Source: Entophlyctis helioformis (lineage: Eukaryota; Chytridiomycota; Chytridiomycetes; Chytridiales; Chytriomycetaceae). Taken from it: a stretch of 64,000 nt of DNA. The DNA lies in the NCBI GenBank assembly GCA_025526915.1, contig JAHLKH010000060.1, forward strand, positions 1 through 64,000, given 5' to 3'. The notes beneath the pieces were generated by a model. The model did not search any database, was not told the origin of the DNA, and saw only the letters and a program-made list of their open reading frames with translations. The translations under genes were made by a program, and so were the position numbers. This document shows positions 46,671-58,100 of this stretch, piece after piece (within the stretch, counting starts at the first letter, position 1; the number at the start of each line of letters is the position of its first letter).

Positions 46671-49160
46671 CGTGCACACCTGTCGCTTGCCCGTGCCAAT
46701 GCAGCACCGGCATTCCCGACGACAGCACCAGGCAACCACGGCACAGCAGCAGCAGCAGCAGGCGCCGCATCGTGCCTCGCAACAGCCCAACGAGCCTTCT
46801 CCTCGGCACCCGGCCCGCTGCGCTCGTCCATCCGGCCCTCCCGCTCATCGTCCAATTTCACGTTTGCGACCCGCTACCCGCGCGAGAACAAGGCCGCTGC
46901 CAAGGCCGCCATGCGGTCCAAGCGCAAGAGCGGCGGCTCGCCGTTCTCTGCTGCCAAAAAGGAGCGTGCGCAGCGCAACCTCCATCTGCCGTCGCGCCTG
47001 CGTCTGGCGGACGTCTCGTCGTCGTCACCGTCGTCATCGTCGTTTGTGCGTGGCAAGCCATCGCAAGGTGCGGCTGGCAAACGGTCGGGCAAGACGGATC
47101 GCACCGAGTCTTGGGGCAGCAGGCCTGACAGTCGATCGGGCTTCAGCGAGCGCGATGGCCGGCCTGAGAAACGGTCCGCGTCAGCGAGCCGAAGCGGCGA
47201 TGGACGCGATGCCAACAAGCGTGGAAGTGACTCTCGGGGCATGGGCAGGCCGTCGCGTCCCGCGTCTGCAGGCTCTGGAGCTGGACGGCTGGGACAGCGT
47301 GCAGGAACCAGACCTGGCATGGGCGGAAGATCTCGCACAGCAGCACCCGCACTCGGTGGCAGCCGGACAAAGGACAAGTATGCCAGCAAGGCGGACCATG
47401 ACAGCAACAGCGACAGAAGCAGCAGAAGCAGCAGCAACGCAGCAAGTAACGAGGCGACAAGTCTCTTTAATCGTGCTATGCGGATCGGTGGCAGCATGGG
47501 TGAATCAGACGCAGCAGCTCGTCGCTCTGCTGCCGGCGACAGAGACACATCCGGCAAGCGCGAGCCGACCAAGGCCGATGCCAAGCGAGCGCGCGAGCAA
47601 GAAATGCACCGCGAGAAACTGGAAGAGAGCCGACAGGCACACAGCGACAAGTTTGCTCTTATGCCCGTGACGGAAACGGCCGAACGGACCAAGAATGCCC
47701 AGCAGGTGATCAGCAAGTCGACGTTCGAGTCCATGAAGCTGCACCCGACGGTGCTCAGCGGGATCGTCGAGGGCATGCAGTACGAGAAGCCCACGGCTGT
47801 GCAGGCCATCTGCATTCCCAAGGCCGTGTCGCTTGCCCAGGCTGCACTCGAGTCGCCGAGTGGCGGCCAAGTGAATGCGCTGCTCTGCGCGGCCGAGACG
47901 GGCACTGGCAAGACGATTGCGTACCTGGCCAGCGTCATGCACTTTCTCAAGACAGAGGAGGACCAGGCCGTTGCTCTTGCAGCCGCAGCCTCGGCCGCTG
48001 AGTCGAGCGGCGCCACGCCCGAGGTCTTTGACATGGTCGAGGCCATCACCGCAAGCGGCGAGTCCATCTCCGCCTCGTCGGGGCTCGCGTCCATCCGCAA
48101 GCTCCGTCGCCCGCGCGCGGTGGTGCTCGTCCCCTCGCGCGATCTCGTGACGCAAGTCGCCGCCGCCGCCAAGCTCATGTCGCACCACGCCAAGATGCGC
48201 GTCATGGGCGTGCACGGCAAGACCAAGCTCTCCAAAGTCAAGGAGCTGCTGTCGTCGTCGCCCATCGATCTCCTTGTCACGACACCGGCCAGCCTGCAGC
48301 AGCTCGTCGACGCCAAGGCCATTGCGCTCTCGCAGACGCGCTACATGGTCGTCGACGAGGCCGACACGCTCCTCGACACCAACTTCAAGGAAGAGCTGCT
48401 GCCGCTCATGGACTCTGTGCAGGCGTTTGCCGCCAAGCTGTCCCGCCCTGCCCTGTTCCTCTTCACCACCGCCACGCTGCCCAAGACGCTTGTGCGCGCG
48501 CTGCACGACAGCTTCCCGCCCGGCACGCTGCACCGGCTCATGACACCCAACCTGCACAAAACGCCCGCAAAGCTGCACCAGGTGTTCCTGCGGCTGGACG
48601 CGTCCACGACCAAGGACCACATGCTGCTGGATATCCTCAAACGCGCGGTGCTGGACACGCCGCGCGTGCTCGTGTTCTGCAACCGTCGCGACACGTGCGA
48701 CCGCGTGGCGGAGATGCTCGGCGCCAAGGGCTTTGACGTGGCACGCCTGTCGAGCTCGGCCGATGTGCGTGAACGCGCCGTGTCGCTCCAACGCTTTGTT
48801 GAGCCGCCGCTGGGCAGGCCCTCTCGGGTGACGGTCGGCGAGACGGGCCAGCTGCAAGACGCCGACGTCGACGAGGAGGGTGAGCACGACGGTGACGGTG
48901 AGAGTGAGAGTGAGAGTGGGCCGGCCAAGCCGATGATCATGGTGGCGACGGATATGGCGTCGCGTGGGCTCGACACGACACAGGTCGGCCATGTGGTGCT
49001 GTACGATTTCCCGCAGACGGCTATCGACTATATCCACCGCGTTGGACGGACGGCGCGCAACGGCCGGCGTGGCCGCTCGACAGCCATTGTCACGCGGCGC
49101 GATGCACAGCTTGCCGAGTACATTAGCAATGCTGTGCGCCGACGCGATGTGTTGGCGTGA
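46488..49160 (+). CDS. Mitochondrial-type DEAD-box RNA helicase (MRH4/DDX28-like)
   Basis: Single exon, 890 residues, ATG at 46488. The N-terminus MTLARWLARSRLAALSASAA is Arg/Ser/Ala-rich without acidic residues, as in mitochondrial presequences. A long Ser/Arg/Gly-rich linker follows. Helicase motifs: FESMKLHPTVLSGIVEGMQY and KPTAVQAICIP (Q motif), AETGTGKT (I), PSRDLV (Ia, usually PTRELA), TTPASL (Ib), VDEADTLLD (II), TTATLP (III, usually SAT), VLVFCNRRDTCDRVAEML (IV), MVATDMASRGLD (V), HRVGRTARNGRRG (VI). An acidic insert (about 48850-48920) separates motifs IV and V. The altered Ia and III motifs and the presequence fit the mitochondrial ribosome-assembly helicases MRH4/DDX28. Only 92 bp separate it from the preceding stop. 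Confidence 0.85.
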
Positions 49161-49391
49161 TGTGTGATGTGTGATGCGTGGTTGTGGTTGTGGTTGTCGT
49201 TGTGGAATGAAAACCTTGTTGGGACTCGGACTGTATTTATCGAGCGGCTTCAAACAGAAAGGAACAGGGCATGGTAGGGCGTGGGGAGCGGTGGTCGGTC
49301 GTCGGTCGTTGGCGTAGCTCTATAAGATGGAATGGACGGTGACAGGGGAGGTGGCTTGAAGATCATACCAGTCTGCACAAGGAAGGGATAA

Positions 49392-49395
<4 letters not shown>

Positions 49396-49457
<62 letters not shown>
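49396..49457. repeat. (GA)n microsatellite
   Basis: About 30 GA units immediately downstream of the CFAP20 stop codon (minus strand: CT run in its 3' UTR). Confidence 0.95.
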
Positions 49458-49459
<2 letters not shown>

Positions 49460-50549
49460 AGCCCTGCTTCTGGATAGGCAGGAACAGCTTGAATTCCGGC
49501 GGCAGCTCCTCCTCCGAGTACAGACGGTCGGAAAAGTAGATGCGGCGGATCCGGCAGTTGGCGTGGATCTGCACGCGCAGGGTCTCGATGTAGTTTGTGC
49601 CGTACGCGCGGCGGGTAAAGTCGGACAAGTTGAACTGGATCTGGTTCCAGCCGTCGTCGAGACGCATGGGCATGGTGCAGATGAAGGGCTTGACCCGTGT
49701 CGTCGACTGTGGGCAGGTGTCGTATGCGTGCCGTATGCGTGTCGAATGCGTGTGAGATGGATGACACGACACTGCAAGACACGACAGGATGGGGCAAGGC
49801 AGAAAGGGCACGCATTGGCTGACCTGGTAGTTGGAGGCACGGAAGCGGCGGCGAACGTTCTTGTCGTCCAGCACCTGCACCTCAAAGGTAAAGTACTTTT
49901 TCAAGTTTTTGATGATCATGACCAGGAACGGCAGCTTGATGCCCAGCGTGCGGTTCTGCTGGGCGGGACAGGTGATGTAGTTTGTGGAGACGTTTGTGCC
50001 AATGATCTCGAGCACGGACGACTGGATGTCGTTGTCTGTGATGCGCTTGATGTGGCCGTTGCGCACCTTTTTGTCCCAGATCTGCAGAGGCTTTGAGCTG
50101 GTGAATGGAGTGGGAGTGGCATGACAGTGTGGCATGTCAGTGTGGTATGTCAGTGTTGTATGGCGTGACGAGGCATGGGGGCAGTGATGTCAGACAGGCC
50201 GATGAGACACGCAGACACGCAGAGAGACAGAGGCAACGCAGAGAGGCAGAGAGGCAACGCAGAGAGACAGAGGCAACGCACCCAATGCTGTACAGGATTG
50301 ACAGGAAGCCCGACTGTGGTGCAACAGGGCGAGGGCGAGAGGCGAGAGCATGAGGCAGATGGGCAGATGGGCAGCCAGAACAAGCCAGCCAGGGCCGCGT
50401 GAGACAGAAACAGACGGCGTGAGACGTCAGACAGATGGCGTGAGACAGCGTGAGACAGCAGACAGACGGCGTGAGACAAGACAGACAAGGCAGACGGCGT
50501 GAGACAGACAGCGTGAGACAGGCTGCACCTGGAACGTGTTGCGGAACAT
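49458..50549 (-). CDS. CFAP20: Cilia/flagella-associated protein CFAP20 (BUG22)
   Basis: Inner-junction protein of axonemal and basal-body doublet microtubules. Exon 1 is tiny (50549-50529, MFRNTFQ); exon 2 ([11 protein letters not shown]) ends near 50280; later exons give [118 protein letters not shown] and [20 protein letters not shown], ending LFLPIQKQG with TGA at 49458-49460. Almost every block matches the highly conserved family over its full length (~190 residues). CFAP20 tracks with motile cilia, so this gene is the best evidence that the organism makes flagellated cells. Confidence 0.97.
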
Positions 50550-51458
50550 GGCGGGCGTGCGGGCTCTCGCTGTGACTCTCGCTTGCTCAGTCACTCGGAT
50601 ACAGACACAGACACTCGCTCAGACACGACTCGCAAAGACAGACAGACGCGTCGAGTGTGGCAAAGTGGCGGCCGTCGGTTCTGATTGGTTGGCCATGGAG
50701 GAATCGCGCTGATTGGTCGATCTGGAGAGCCCTTGCGCGGTGCTGACACTGCGCGATGCGAGCACAGCAACGCGCCATGCCAGATCCAGACGCTACTGCA
50801 CTTGCCGCCCAACTGCACACAGGGATCTGCGCTGCCGTGCGTAATGCTCGCCATTCCTGAATGCACGGGTACGTTTTCTCTGTTTCTGGATGTCCATTAC
50901 CATGACCGCCATGCTGCTTGATTGCCTGCTGATTGCACTGCATGGCATGGCATGGCATGGCATTCCACAGAAGGTCAAGGCCAATCGTTCACCATGCGCA
51001 AGGCGCACTCTAGTGACGGCCAGCCACACAGAGCCACGCATAGCCACGCAGATGCACCTCAACAGCATCGAGGCATTGCATGCTGCCAGCCGCGCACAAG
51101 ACGCGATCCGCCTGCCATCCAGCCACTCCAGCGTCGCTTCATGACTCTTGGATCGTCCTTGTCGACCTCAACAGTCGCACACTTGTCGGTGGATGCTTGC
51201 AGATGAGCATCGCCCACTGGTCGACCATGCAGGCTGCAGACTCTTTGATCGTGGTATGACATGCTGGCCGAACTTCTTGTTGCTGGCGGATGGCATTGGA
51301 ATGATAGGCAGAATGACAACTGCATCCTCGCCTTCCATGTCAGGCGATCATCATGAGAATGCACCAAGGTTGAGTCGACACAAAGAAGGTATATTGAGGT
51401 AGAAGTGTTTCAAGAAAAACATCAACAGACAGTAAGAAAGTTATCAGGACAGGACAGT
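50550..51458. other. Upstream region of CFAP20; no confident gene
   Basis: 909 bp. Two ATTGG (inverted CCAAT) boxes lie at 50684-50688 and 50712-50716, about 135-165 bp before the CFAP20 ATG, and may serve as its promoter. A spliced small plus-strand gene is conceivable: frames open to about 50870, a possible GTACGT-donor intron to 50970, then an open frame to about 51206. Composition is not convincing and nothing is recognisable. A (CATGG)n run lies at 50940-50961. Confidence 0.45.
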
Positions 51459-54444
51459 TCAGCGCTTCTTGTTCTTGCCGCCGCGACGGACGTTCTTCTT
51501 GACAGTCAGGTCGTATGGCGTCTTCACGATACTCTCGAGGGCCTCGTCAGACATCTCCGTCTTCACTGCTTGACGGATGAGACGCTTTGCGACCGACGGT
51601 TCAAAGAATGAGACGTGCACTTGGTTGCGGTCCGAGGTACCGATCTTCACCAGCCACCGAACATCGAATTCGAGTCGAGTTGGCGAGTAGGCAATGATCT
51701 GGGTGATTGCCAGCTGGTCGCCAGTGCGTTCGCCAAACTCGCGTGCTCTTGCAACAACGGCCTTTTCGGCGCTCTTGGCCCGTTCTACGACACTCTGAGA
51801 GTGGGTGATCGGGTCATGAGCTGCGGAAACGGCCGCGTCTTGAGGAGCAGGTGCAAGGTCAGTGGACGTGGCTGGTGATTCAGCAGTGGAAAGTCAAGTG
51901 GTCATGGACGACAGGCGGTGAAACAAGGATGGCAGTGGTGTCGGGAACAGCAGCATTAAGCTTGTCATCAGTCAGGATGGCGTCAGAAGGCAGAATCGAC
52001 ACAACACTAGGGATATCCTCGGTGAGCACAATGGACTCTGCGAGAGGCAGGAGATCGGTCTCTGCGGTCTGGATCTCGTCGGCCGTGTCATTCTCGGAAA
52101 GCGTGATCGACGCAGTAGCCGCCGTCGCAGTCATAGGGACAGCCAAAGGAGCAGTCGCAGCAAGCTTGGATTCGGCTCTTGGACGTGCACCACGAGACTT
52201 GAACAGAAGAGAATAACGATGCTTGGCGCTGTTGAAGAATTCGAAGCGCACGGCAGGCGTCTCCAGGTGGTCGATCTGGAATCGCTTCATGAGCCTTGTA
52301 ATCTTCTTTGCCTCACGCGAAGCACGCGACTCCAGCTTGTCAGAGAGAACCGGTTCGGATTCACGGGTGGCTTGAACACTAGGGATATCCTCAGTGGGTG
52401 GGATGGACGCAGCGAGAACAGGAGATCAGTCTCATCGGTCTTGGCATCCTCGGGGAGCGCGATGGACGCAGCGAGCAGCAGGAGGTCGGTGTCATCGGTG
52501 GTGGCATCCTCGGGGAGCGCGATGGACGCAGCGAACAGCAGAAGATCGGTGTCATCGGTCGTGGCATCCTCGGGAAGCGCGATGGACGCAGCGAGGAACA
52601 GAAGATCGGTGTCATCGGTCGTGGCATCCTCGGGAAGCGCGATGGACGCAGCGAGGAACAGGAGGTCGGTCTCTGCGGTCGTGGCATCCTCGGGAAGCGC
52701 GATGGACGCAGCGAGGAACAGGAGATCGGTGTCATCGGTCGTGGCATCCTCGGGAAGCGCGATGGAGCAGCGAGCAGCAGGAGTCGGTGTCATCGGTCGT
52801 GGCATCCTCGGGAAGCGCGATGGACGCAGCGAGGAACAGGAGATCGGTCTCATCGGTCGTGGCATCCTCGGGAAGCGCGATGGAGGCAGCGAGCAGCAGG
52901 AGGTCGGTCTCATCGGTCGTGGCATCCTCGGGAAGCGCGATGGAGGCAGCGAGCAGCAGGAGGTCGGTCTCATCGGTCTGGCATCCTCGGGAAGCGCGAT
53001 GGATGCAGCGAGGAACAGAAGATCGGTGTCATCGGTCGTGGCATCCTCGGGAAGCGCGATGGACGCAGCGAGGAACAGGAGGTCGGTCTCTGCGGTCGTG
53101 GCATCCTCGGGAAGCGCGATGGACGCAGCGAGGAACAGGAGATCGGTGTCATCGGTCGTGGCATCCTCGGGAAGCGCGATGGACGCAGCGAGGAACAGGA
53201 GGTCGGTCTCTGCGGTCGTGGCATCCTCGGGAAGCGCGATGGACGCAGCGAGGAACAGGAGATCGGTGTCATCGGTCGTGGCATCCTCGGGAAGCGCGAT
53301 GGAGCAGCGAGCAGCAGGAGGTCGGTCTCATCGGTCGTGGCATCCTCGGGAAGCGCGATGGAGGCAGCGAGCAGCAGGAGGTCGGTTCATCGGTCTTGGC
53401 ATCCTCGGGAAGCGCGATGGATGCAGCGAGGAACAGAAGATCGGTGTCATCGGTCGTGGCATCCTCGGGAAGCGTGATCGACGCGGCAGTCATAGGAGCA
53501 GCCACAGGAGCAGAGAGCATGGCAAGCTCGCGAGCTGCAGCCTTGGCTGCTACGATGGATTCTCCGAGAAGCGCCTCGGCGTCGATGTTGCGGAGCCGGA
53601 TGGCGAGCGACGCAAGGACGGCGTCAAGGCAAGCAATGCAATAACAACCATCGGCCGTGTAGCATTCGCAGTCGGCGGTGGCTGCAACGTGAGGCGTGGG
53701 TCTGATGCTGCGAGTGGAATGACCCGAGGAAGATCCTTCGGGATTCTCACTGGCGCACAGGCCCCACGCAGCACGGCAGCCACCGCTCACGACCACGAAG
53801 ACTCCACGGACGGCAACGAAGACTCCGCTCACAACGAGCAGGGCCAGACGGAACCCCAGGTAGAGAGTGGCGGCGTACTGGAGCAAGACGGGAAGTGCAG
53901 GCGGAGGTGTCAGCCAGAGCAGCTCGCATGAACACGCGAACAAGAACGGGCAAGGCTGGACGCGCTCGCGAACTCCGACAAGCGTGCAAGCCACACGCTC
54001 AGCCACCCAGTCTGCCGCCCCGTGAGCCACGGCGCCCCGTGAGCCACGCCGGCATGCTCAGCGAGGGCGGAGGCAGGCACCAGGCACCAGGCACCAGGCA
54101 GCAGACGGCAAACGGCAGACGGCAAGCAGCATGCATGCCCAACGAAACATGCACACACATGCAGACGACGACAACCACAACTCACCGAAAGAAGGGGGAG
54201 GACGGCGAAGAAGGCATGGACGAGGGCAGGCATAAGCGAACCGACGAGGACGGCCAAGTGGACGACCACGTTCACGATGCTCAACAAGACGTCCTTGATG
54301 TCCTGGAACGGCGGCGGGGAAACGACGGCGCCAGCTCTGGCCTCGTACACAGCATGACTGCCGGACGAGTGCGAAAGCATGGCGACGGCCAACACCACGG
54401 TCGTGAGGACAAGACGCGAGAGGAGCGAGACGGCACGGGCCATT
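51459..54444 (-). CDS. Signal-peptide/membrane protein with ~18 copies of a 20-residue acidic repeat
   Basis: Unrecognised. Reads leftwards from the ATG at 54442-54444: MARAVSLLSRLVLTTVVLAV is a clear signal peptide. Further hydrophobic segments follow (VVVHLAVLVGSLMPALVHAF; after an intron to about 53880, YLGFRLALLVVSGVFVAVRG) and a Cys-rich stretch (DCECYTADGCYCIACLDAVL). Then comes the repeat array (52441-53480), unit ALPEDATTDDTDLLFLAASI. After the array are a Lys/Arg-rich segment (ASREAKKITRLMKRFQIDHL), KHRYSLLFKSRGARPRAES, diverged repeat-like acidic pieces, and a last exon (51459-51850) with AKSAEKAVVARAREFGERTG, KIGTSDRNQVHVSFFEPSVA and a basic end KKNVRRGGKNKKR. Several repeat units are 1-2 bp short, so no single frame runs through the array as given. 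Confidence 0.6.
52441..53480 (-). repeat. 60-bp coding minisatellite, ~18 units
   Basis: Tandem units starting GTGGCATCCTCGGGAAGCGC on the plus strand, nearly identical and 60 bp long. Units near 52741, 52919, 53278 and 53337 are 1-2 bp short; 18 starts spaced over 1016 bp instead of 1020 give a net loss of 4 bp. Sense is on the minus strand (ALPEDATTDDTDLL). Confidence 0.95.
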
Positions 54445-55111
54445 GCTTGGATGGATGGTGCTTGCACTGTTGTGTAGGCTGCTGTGTGTGTTGATGTGCG
54501 TTGTTGTGTGTTGCTGTGTGCAAGAGGATGTCGGGGACGAGGGAAAGACGGCCGGGCGGAGATCTGGCGTGTCTGTGTGCCTCCAGCAGCCTGTTCGCTC
54601 CATGTTCGTGCGCGATTCATGCGTGTTTCCCAGCACACTGTTGGGCCGTTCTCGCTGGCTCCGCTCGCCTTGCCGCCACCTTGCCAGATGCGGCGGGGGA
54701 TCTGCTCTGACCCAGTGAATCTGAGGCGGAGGTTGGACGCCAGGACAGCGCTCGGCGAGTTCTGGCTTTGACGCAATGCCGTCCAACCACACAAACTCCG
54801 ACCGTGTGTTGGACGCGTTTGCCCCCGCTGGTGGCGTCACGGTGCGTGCTGCGTGCTGCGTGCTGCGGGCGATGTGTGTTGGCATGGCACATGGTGGCCA
54901 GCACGATTCATGCAAGCCTTGTCGGAAGCACGGCTCTCTCTTCTGACAACCGAGGCGGCCCTGCCACGGCCGCCGAGATCGCCACGCTCGCGACTTCCAA
55001 GTGCACTGGCCGCCGATCAATGAGTTTCATTCAGTCTGCTTTCTGCATGCTTGCTTTCTGCATATCCGGTCATCCCTCCACACATCTCTCAGCACATCCA
55101 GCTTGCTCGCC
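54445..55111. other. Intergenic, repeat gene promoter and NAA15 3' end
   Basis: 667 bp between two minus-strand genes. (TGTTGTGTG)-type repeats lie near 54470-54520, just upstream of the repeat-protein start. No further gene supported. Confidence 0.5.
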
Positions 55112-58100
55112 TTATGACGACTGGAAAAGCGTTGCAAGCGGGAACGCCTTGGCCGCCACGCTCTTGAACGCACTTGCTGCGCCAGTATCCTTGATCGACC
55201 GCTGCACAAACGCATACGTCGACACGGCGGTCTGCAACCAGATCCATCCCACTCTGTCAGTCTGCTTTCATGGAGAAAACTGCACACACATACACACACA
55301 CAAACAACATCGCCTGCTCACCTCGATGGAAAAGCCCGTCTTGGCCGTCGTGCCAATATCGCCCACAAGCTTGATCGCTCCGGCCTTGTTGGCCGGCTCG
55401 AGCAAGAGCAGCGTCTCGGCGGCCACAAGGCGGTGCGGCGCCGACTGACTGTTGTTCTTGACAAACGACGCGTGCAGCGTCTTGAGCGATTGCACGCCAG
55501 CAATCGCCGCGCCGACAAGCCCCTCGACGCCCTCGCGGAGAACCGTGAGCACGAGCGGGTGGAGAGCCTCGGCGCCCGTCTTGCCGGCCTGCTCAACGAG
55601 CGCGAGGCCGAGCTTGACCGTGCTCCGGAACACCTCGGGGCGGGTCGCGTTAAGCTGTGATGCGCGCTTGAGCGACTGCAGCGCAAGCAGGTACTTGTCT
55701 GTCCCAGGCGGCACGGGCCAGTCAGTCTCGTGGAGTGCACACCCACGGCAGATGCAGATGGACAACGCGTCTGGCCAACTCACTCTTGCGGATGTACACC
55801 TCAAAGCCAAGGAGCCAGCCGTCAATGTCCGACGGGCTCAGCTCCTGCAGCGGCTTGACAAACTTGGCCGCCTCGGCAAGGTAGTCCACGCCCTCGACGA
55901 GCTTCTTGCCCTCCGGATCAGGGTCGACAGGTGCCGCCTTCTTCTTGCCTCCAGCTGCAGCTGCACCGCTCGCCGTAGGCGATCCACTGGCCGTTGCATC
56001 GGCTGTCTCGGCTGCTGCCGTGTCCTGGCCCTTGAGCTCGGCCTTGCGTGCCTTGCGGAGTGCCTTTTTGCGCTCAGACTCGGACAGCATGGCTGGGCGG
56101 ATGGACGGGTTGTGGCGTTAGCATGCCAGCCGTGCAGCTCCCATGCATGCACGGCATGCACACGGCCGCCCTTACAGAGATCCGTGCCGTCCTTGGCAAA
56201 CAGCGTCTGCTGCGGGCCGTCAAAGAGCGACAGGTACGCCGAGACAGCACTCTTGGCCGCACGCGAGTAGAACTTGTGCGAGCGCAGACGGTCCTCGACG
56301 CGCAGCATCTCAATGTACGACCGCAGGCCCGGCTTGCGCAGGCAGTACGTGTGAAAGTCGAACTGGTCGTCGTAAATGTCCACAAAGTGGCGCTCGATCT
56401 GGTGGTAGCGCTTGAGTGCGCGGCCGTAGTTGCCCATGCGCACATATGCATCCGCCGATGCCTGCTCAAACCACATGCACTGCAGATCGACCAGAGTCCT
56501 GATGGGGTCCGGGTCGGTGTCGTCGCTCTGGGTTCGACCGCGTCAGATCGCGTCAGCGCCTAAAACAGACTCCATACATCCGGATGGCGCGTAGCACAGA
56601 CATACCTTTGTGAAGAGCGAGATGGTCTCCTCGGCCTCCTTGATGGCGTTGTTACCGAGCATGTACTTTGTGCATTTGGTGTTGACGTAGCGGTCCTGCA
56701 GATCCAGCAGTCGGGCCTCGTTCATGACCTTCATGGCTGTGGCTCTATCGCCAGCATGCTGGGTATGCGGCAAGCATCGTAGTTGGTCAGCATCCGGCCC
56801 ACCATCGTGGCCACGAGCAGAGCAGATGGCACCTTGTAGATGCGGGCCTTGACCATGAGCAGATCAACCACCGTGGGAGAGTGGGCAATGGCCTCGTTGA
56901 TAAACTCGAGAGCACGGCTCGAGTCGCGCTTGCGGTCGTAGAACTGTGCCAGGAAGAACATGACCCAGAGGAACACAGACGGCGGCTCCTTGGCATCGTC
57001 CTCGGGAGCAAACTTGAGACCGGCCTTGAGCGAGTTGTAGTAGCCCAGGACAACCGACTCGATCACGGCCTCCTTGTCGGCCTTGGCGAGCAGATCCTTG
57101 GACGACACAAACAGGGATGGCACACCCTTGCGGAAGATGGGGCGGAGGTACGCATCGAGCGCGACGGCAAAGTCGTCGCCGCTGGCAAACGTAAGCGGCA
57201 GACGCTGGATGACGTGCGATCGAGGGTACTTGGCACCAAGCTCCTTGAAGAGACGCTGGAGACGCGCAGTCTGGGCTGCATCCAGGTTGTCGCCGTCAAG
57301 ACCACGTGCAGTGCGGATGCCCTGCACATACTCGAGCGAGTCGGCATTGTCGGCCAGAAGGCGCTGGTACTCCACCTCAGCCTCGGCAAGCTTGCCCGAC
57401 TTGATCAAAAGGCGGGCTGCAGACCATGGCATTCAAGGGCAATGGTGAGAAAATGGCCGAGCCGCTGTAAAATGCCAGCCATGCTCACCCTTGGCAGAGC
57501 GCCACGAAGTCTTGTCGTAGACCTTGTTTCTGATGGATTGAAGGTGATCCAAGGCGCGAGCGTAGTCACCGCTCTCCTCGATGATCATGCCCTTGTACAG
57601 CAGCATCTCGGAGATCTCGTAGCCGGCAAGCGGGCCAGTGGGCTCATCCTGCATGCATCGCACATGTCAGTGTCTGTTGTTCGCCAGACACCACAGTCGA
57701 ACCAAACGGCCAACAGCAGCAGAAGCAGTCTTACCGTGGAGCTCTCCCATGTAGCTGTTCATGACCTTTTCGGCAGCATCGTAGTTTTCAAGGAGATGGT
57801 ACGAAATGGCAAGACCCATCCAGTTGGGACGCATGGCAGGACGCGCATTGAGCAGCTGGTGGCGTGCTTCCTGTGAGGTTGGGCCCGTCACGTTAGCGTG
57901 CATAGTCTGACAGACGATACCGAGCACGAAAGCAAGGTGCGCACATTGAATGCCTCGTAGTTGCGCATGTGGACATGCAGGAGCGCATGGTCGCGCATGA
58001 TCTGGATGTTGTCCTTGTCGTACTTGAGGGCATGGGTATAGCACTTGACAGCCTCCTCGTAGTTCTTTTCGGTGCGATGGAAGAGACCGTAGACGTGCCA

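Noticed and set aside
50777..51206. Small spliced gene divergent from CFAP20
   Set aside because: Donor and acceptor are plausible, but three alternative frames look equally good and none encodes a recognisable protein.
52441..53480. CRISPR array
   Set aside because: Units are contiguous 60-bp repeats without variable spacers, in a eukaryotic coding context.
52219..53931. Plus-strand frames over the 60-bp repeat (HPREARWTQR-type repeats)
   Set aside because: Three plus-strand frames are open only because of the repeat. The minus strand gives acidic repeats continuous with a signal-peptide N-terminus and a sensible C-terminal exon.
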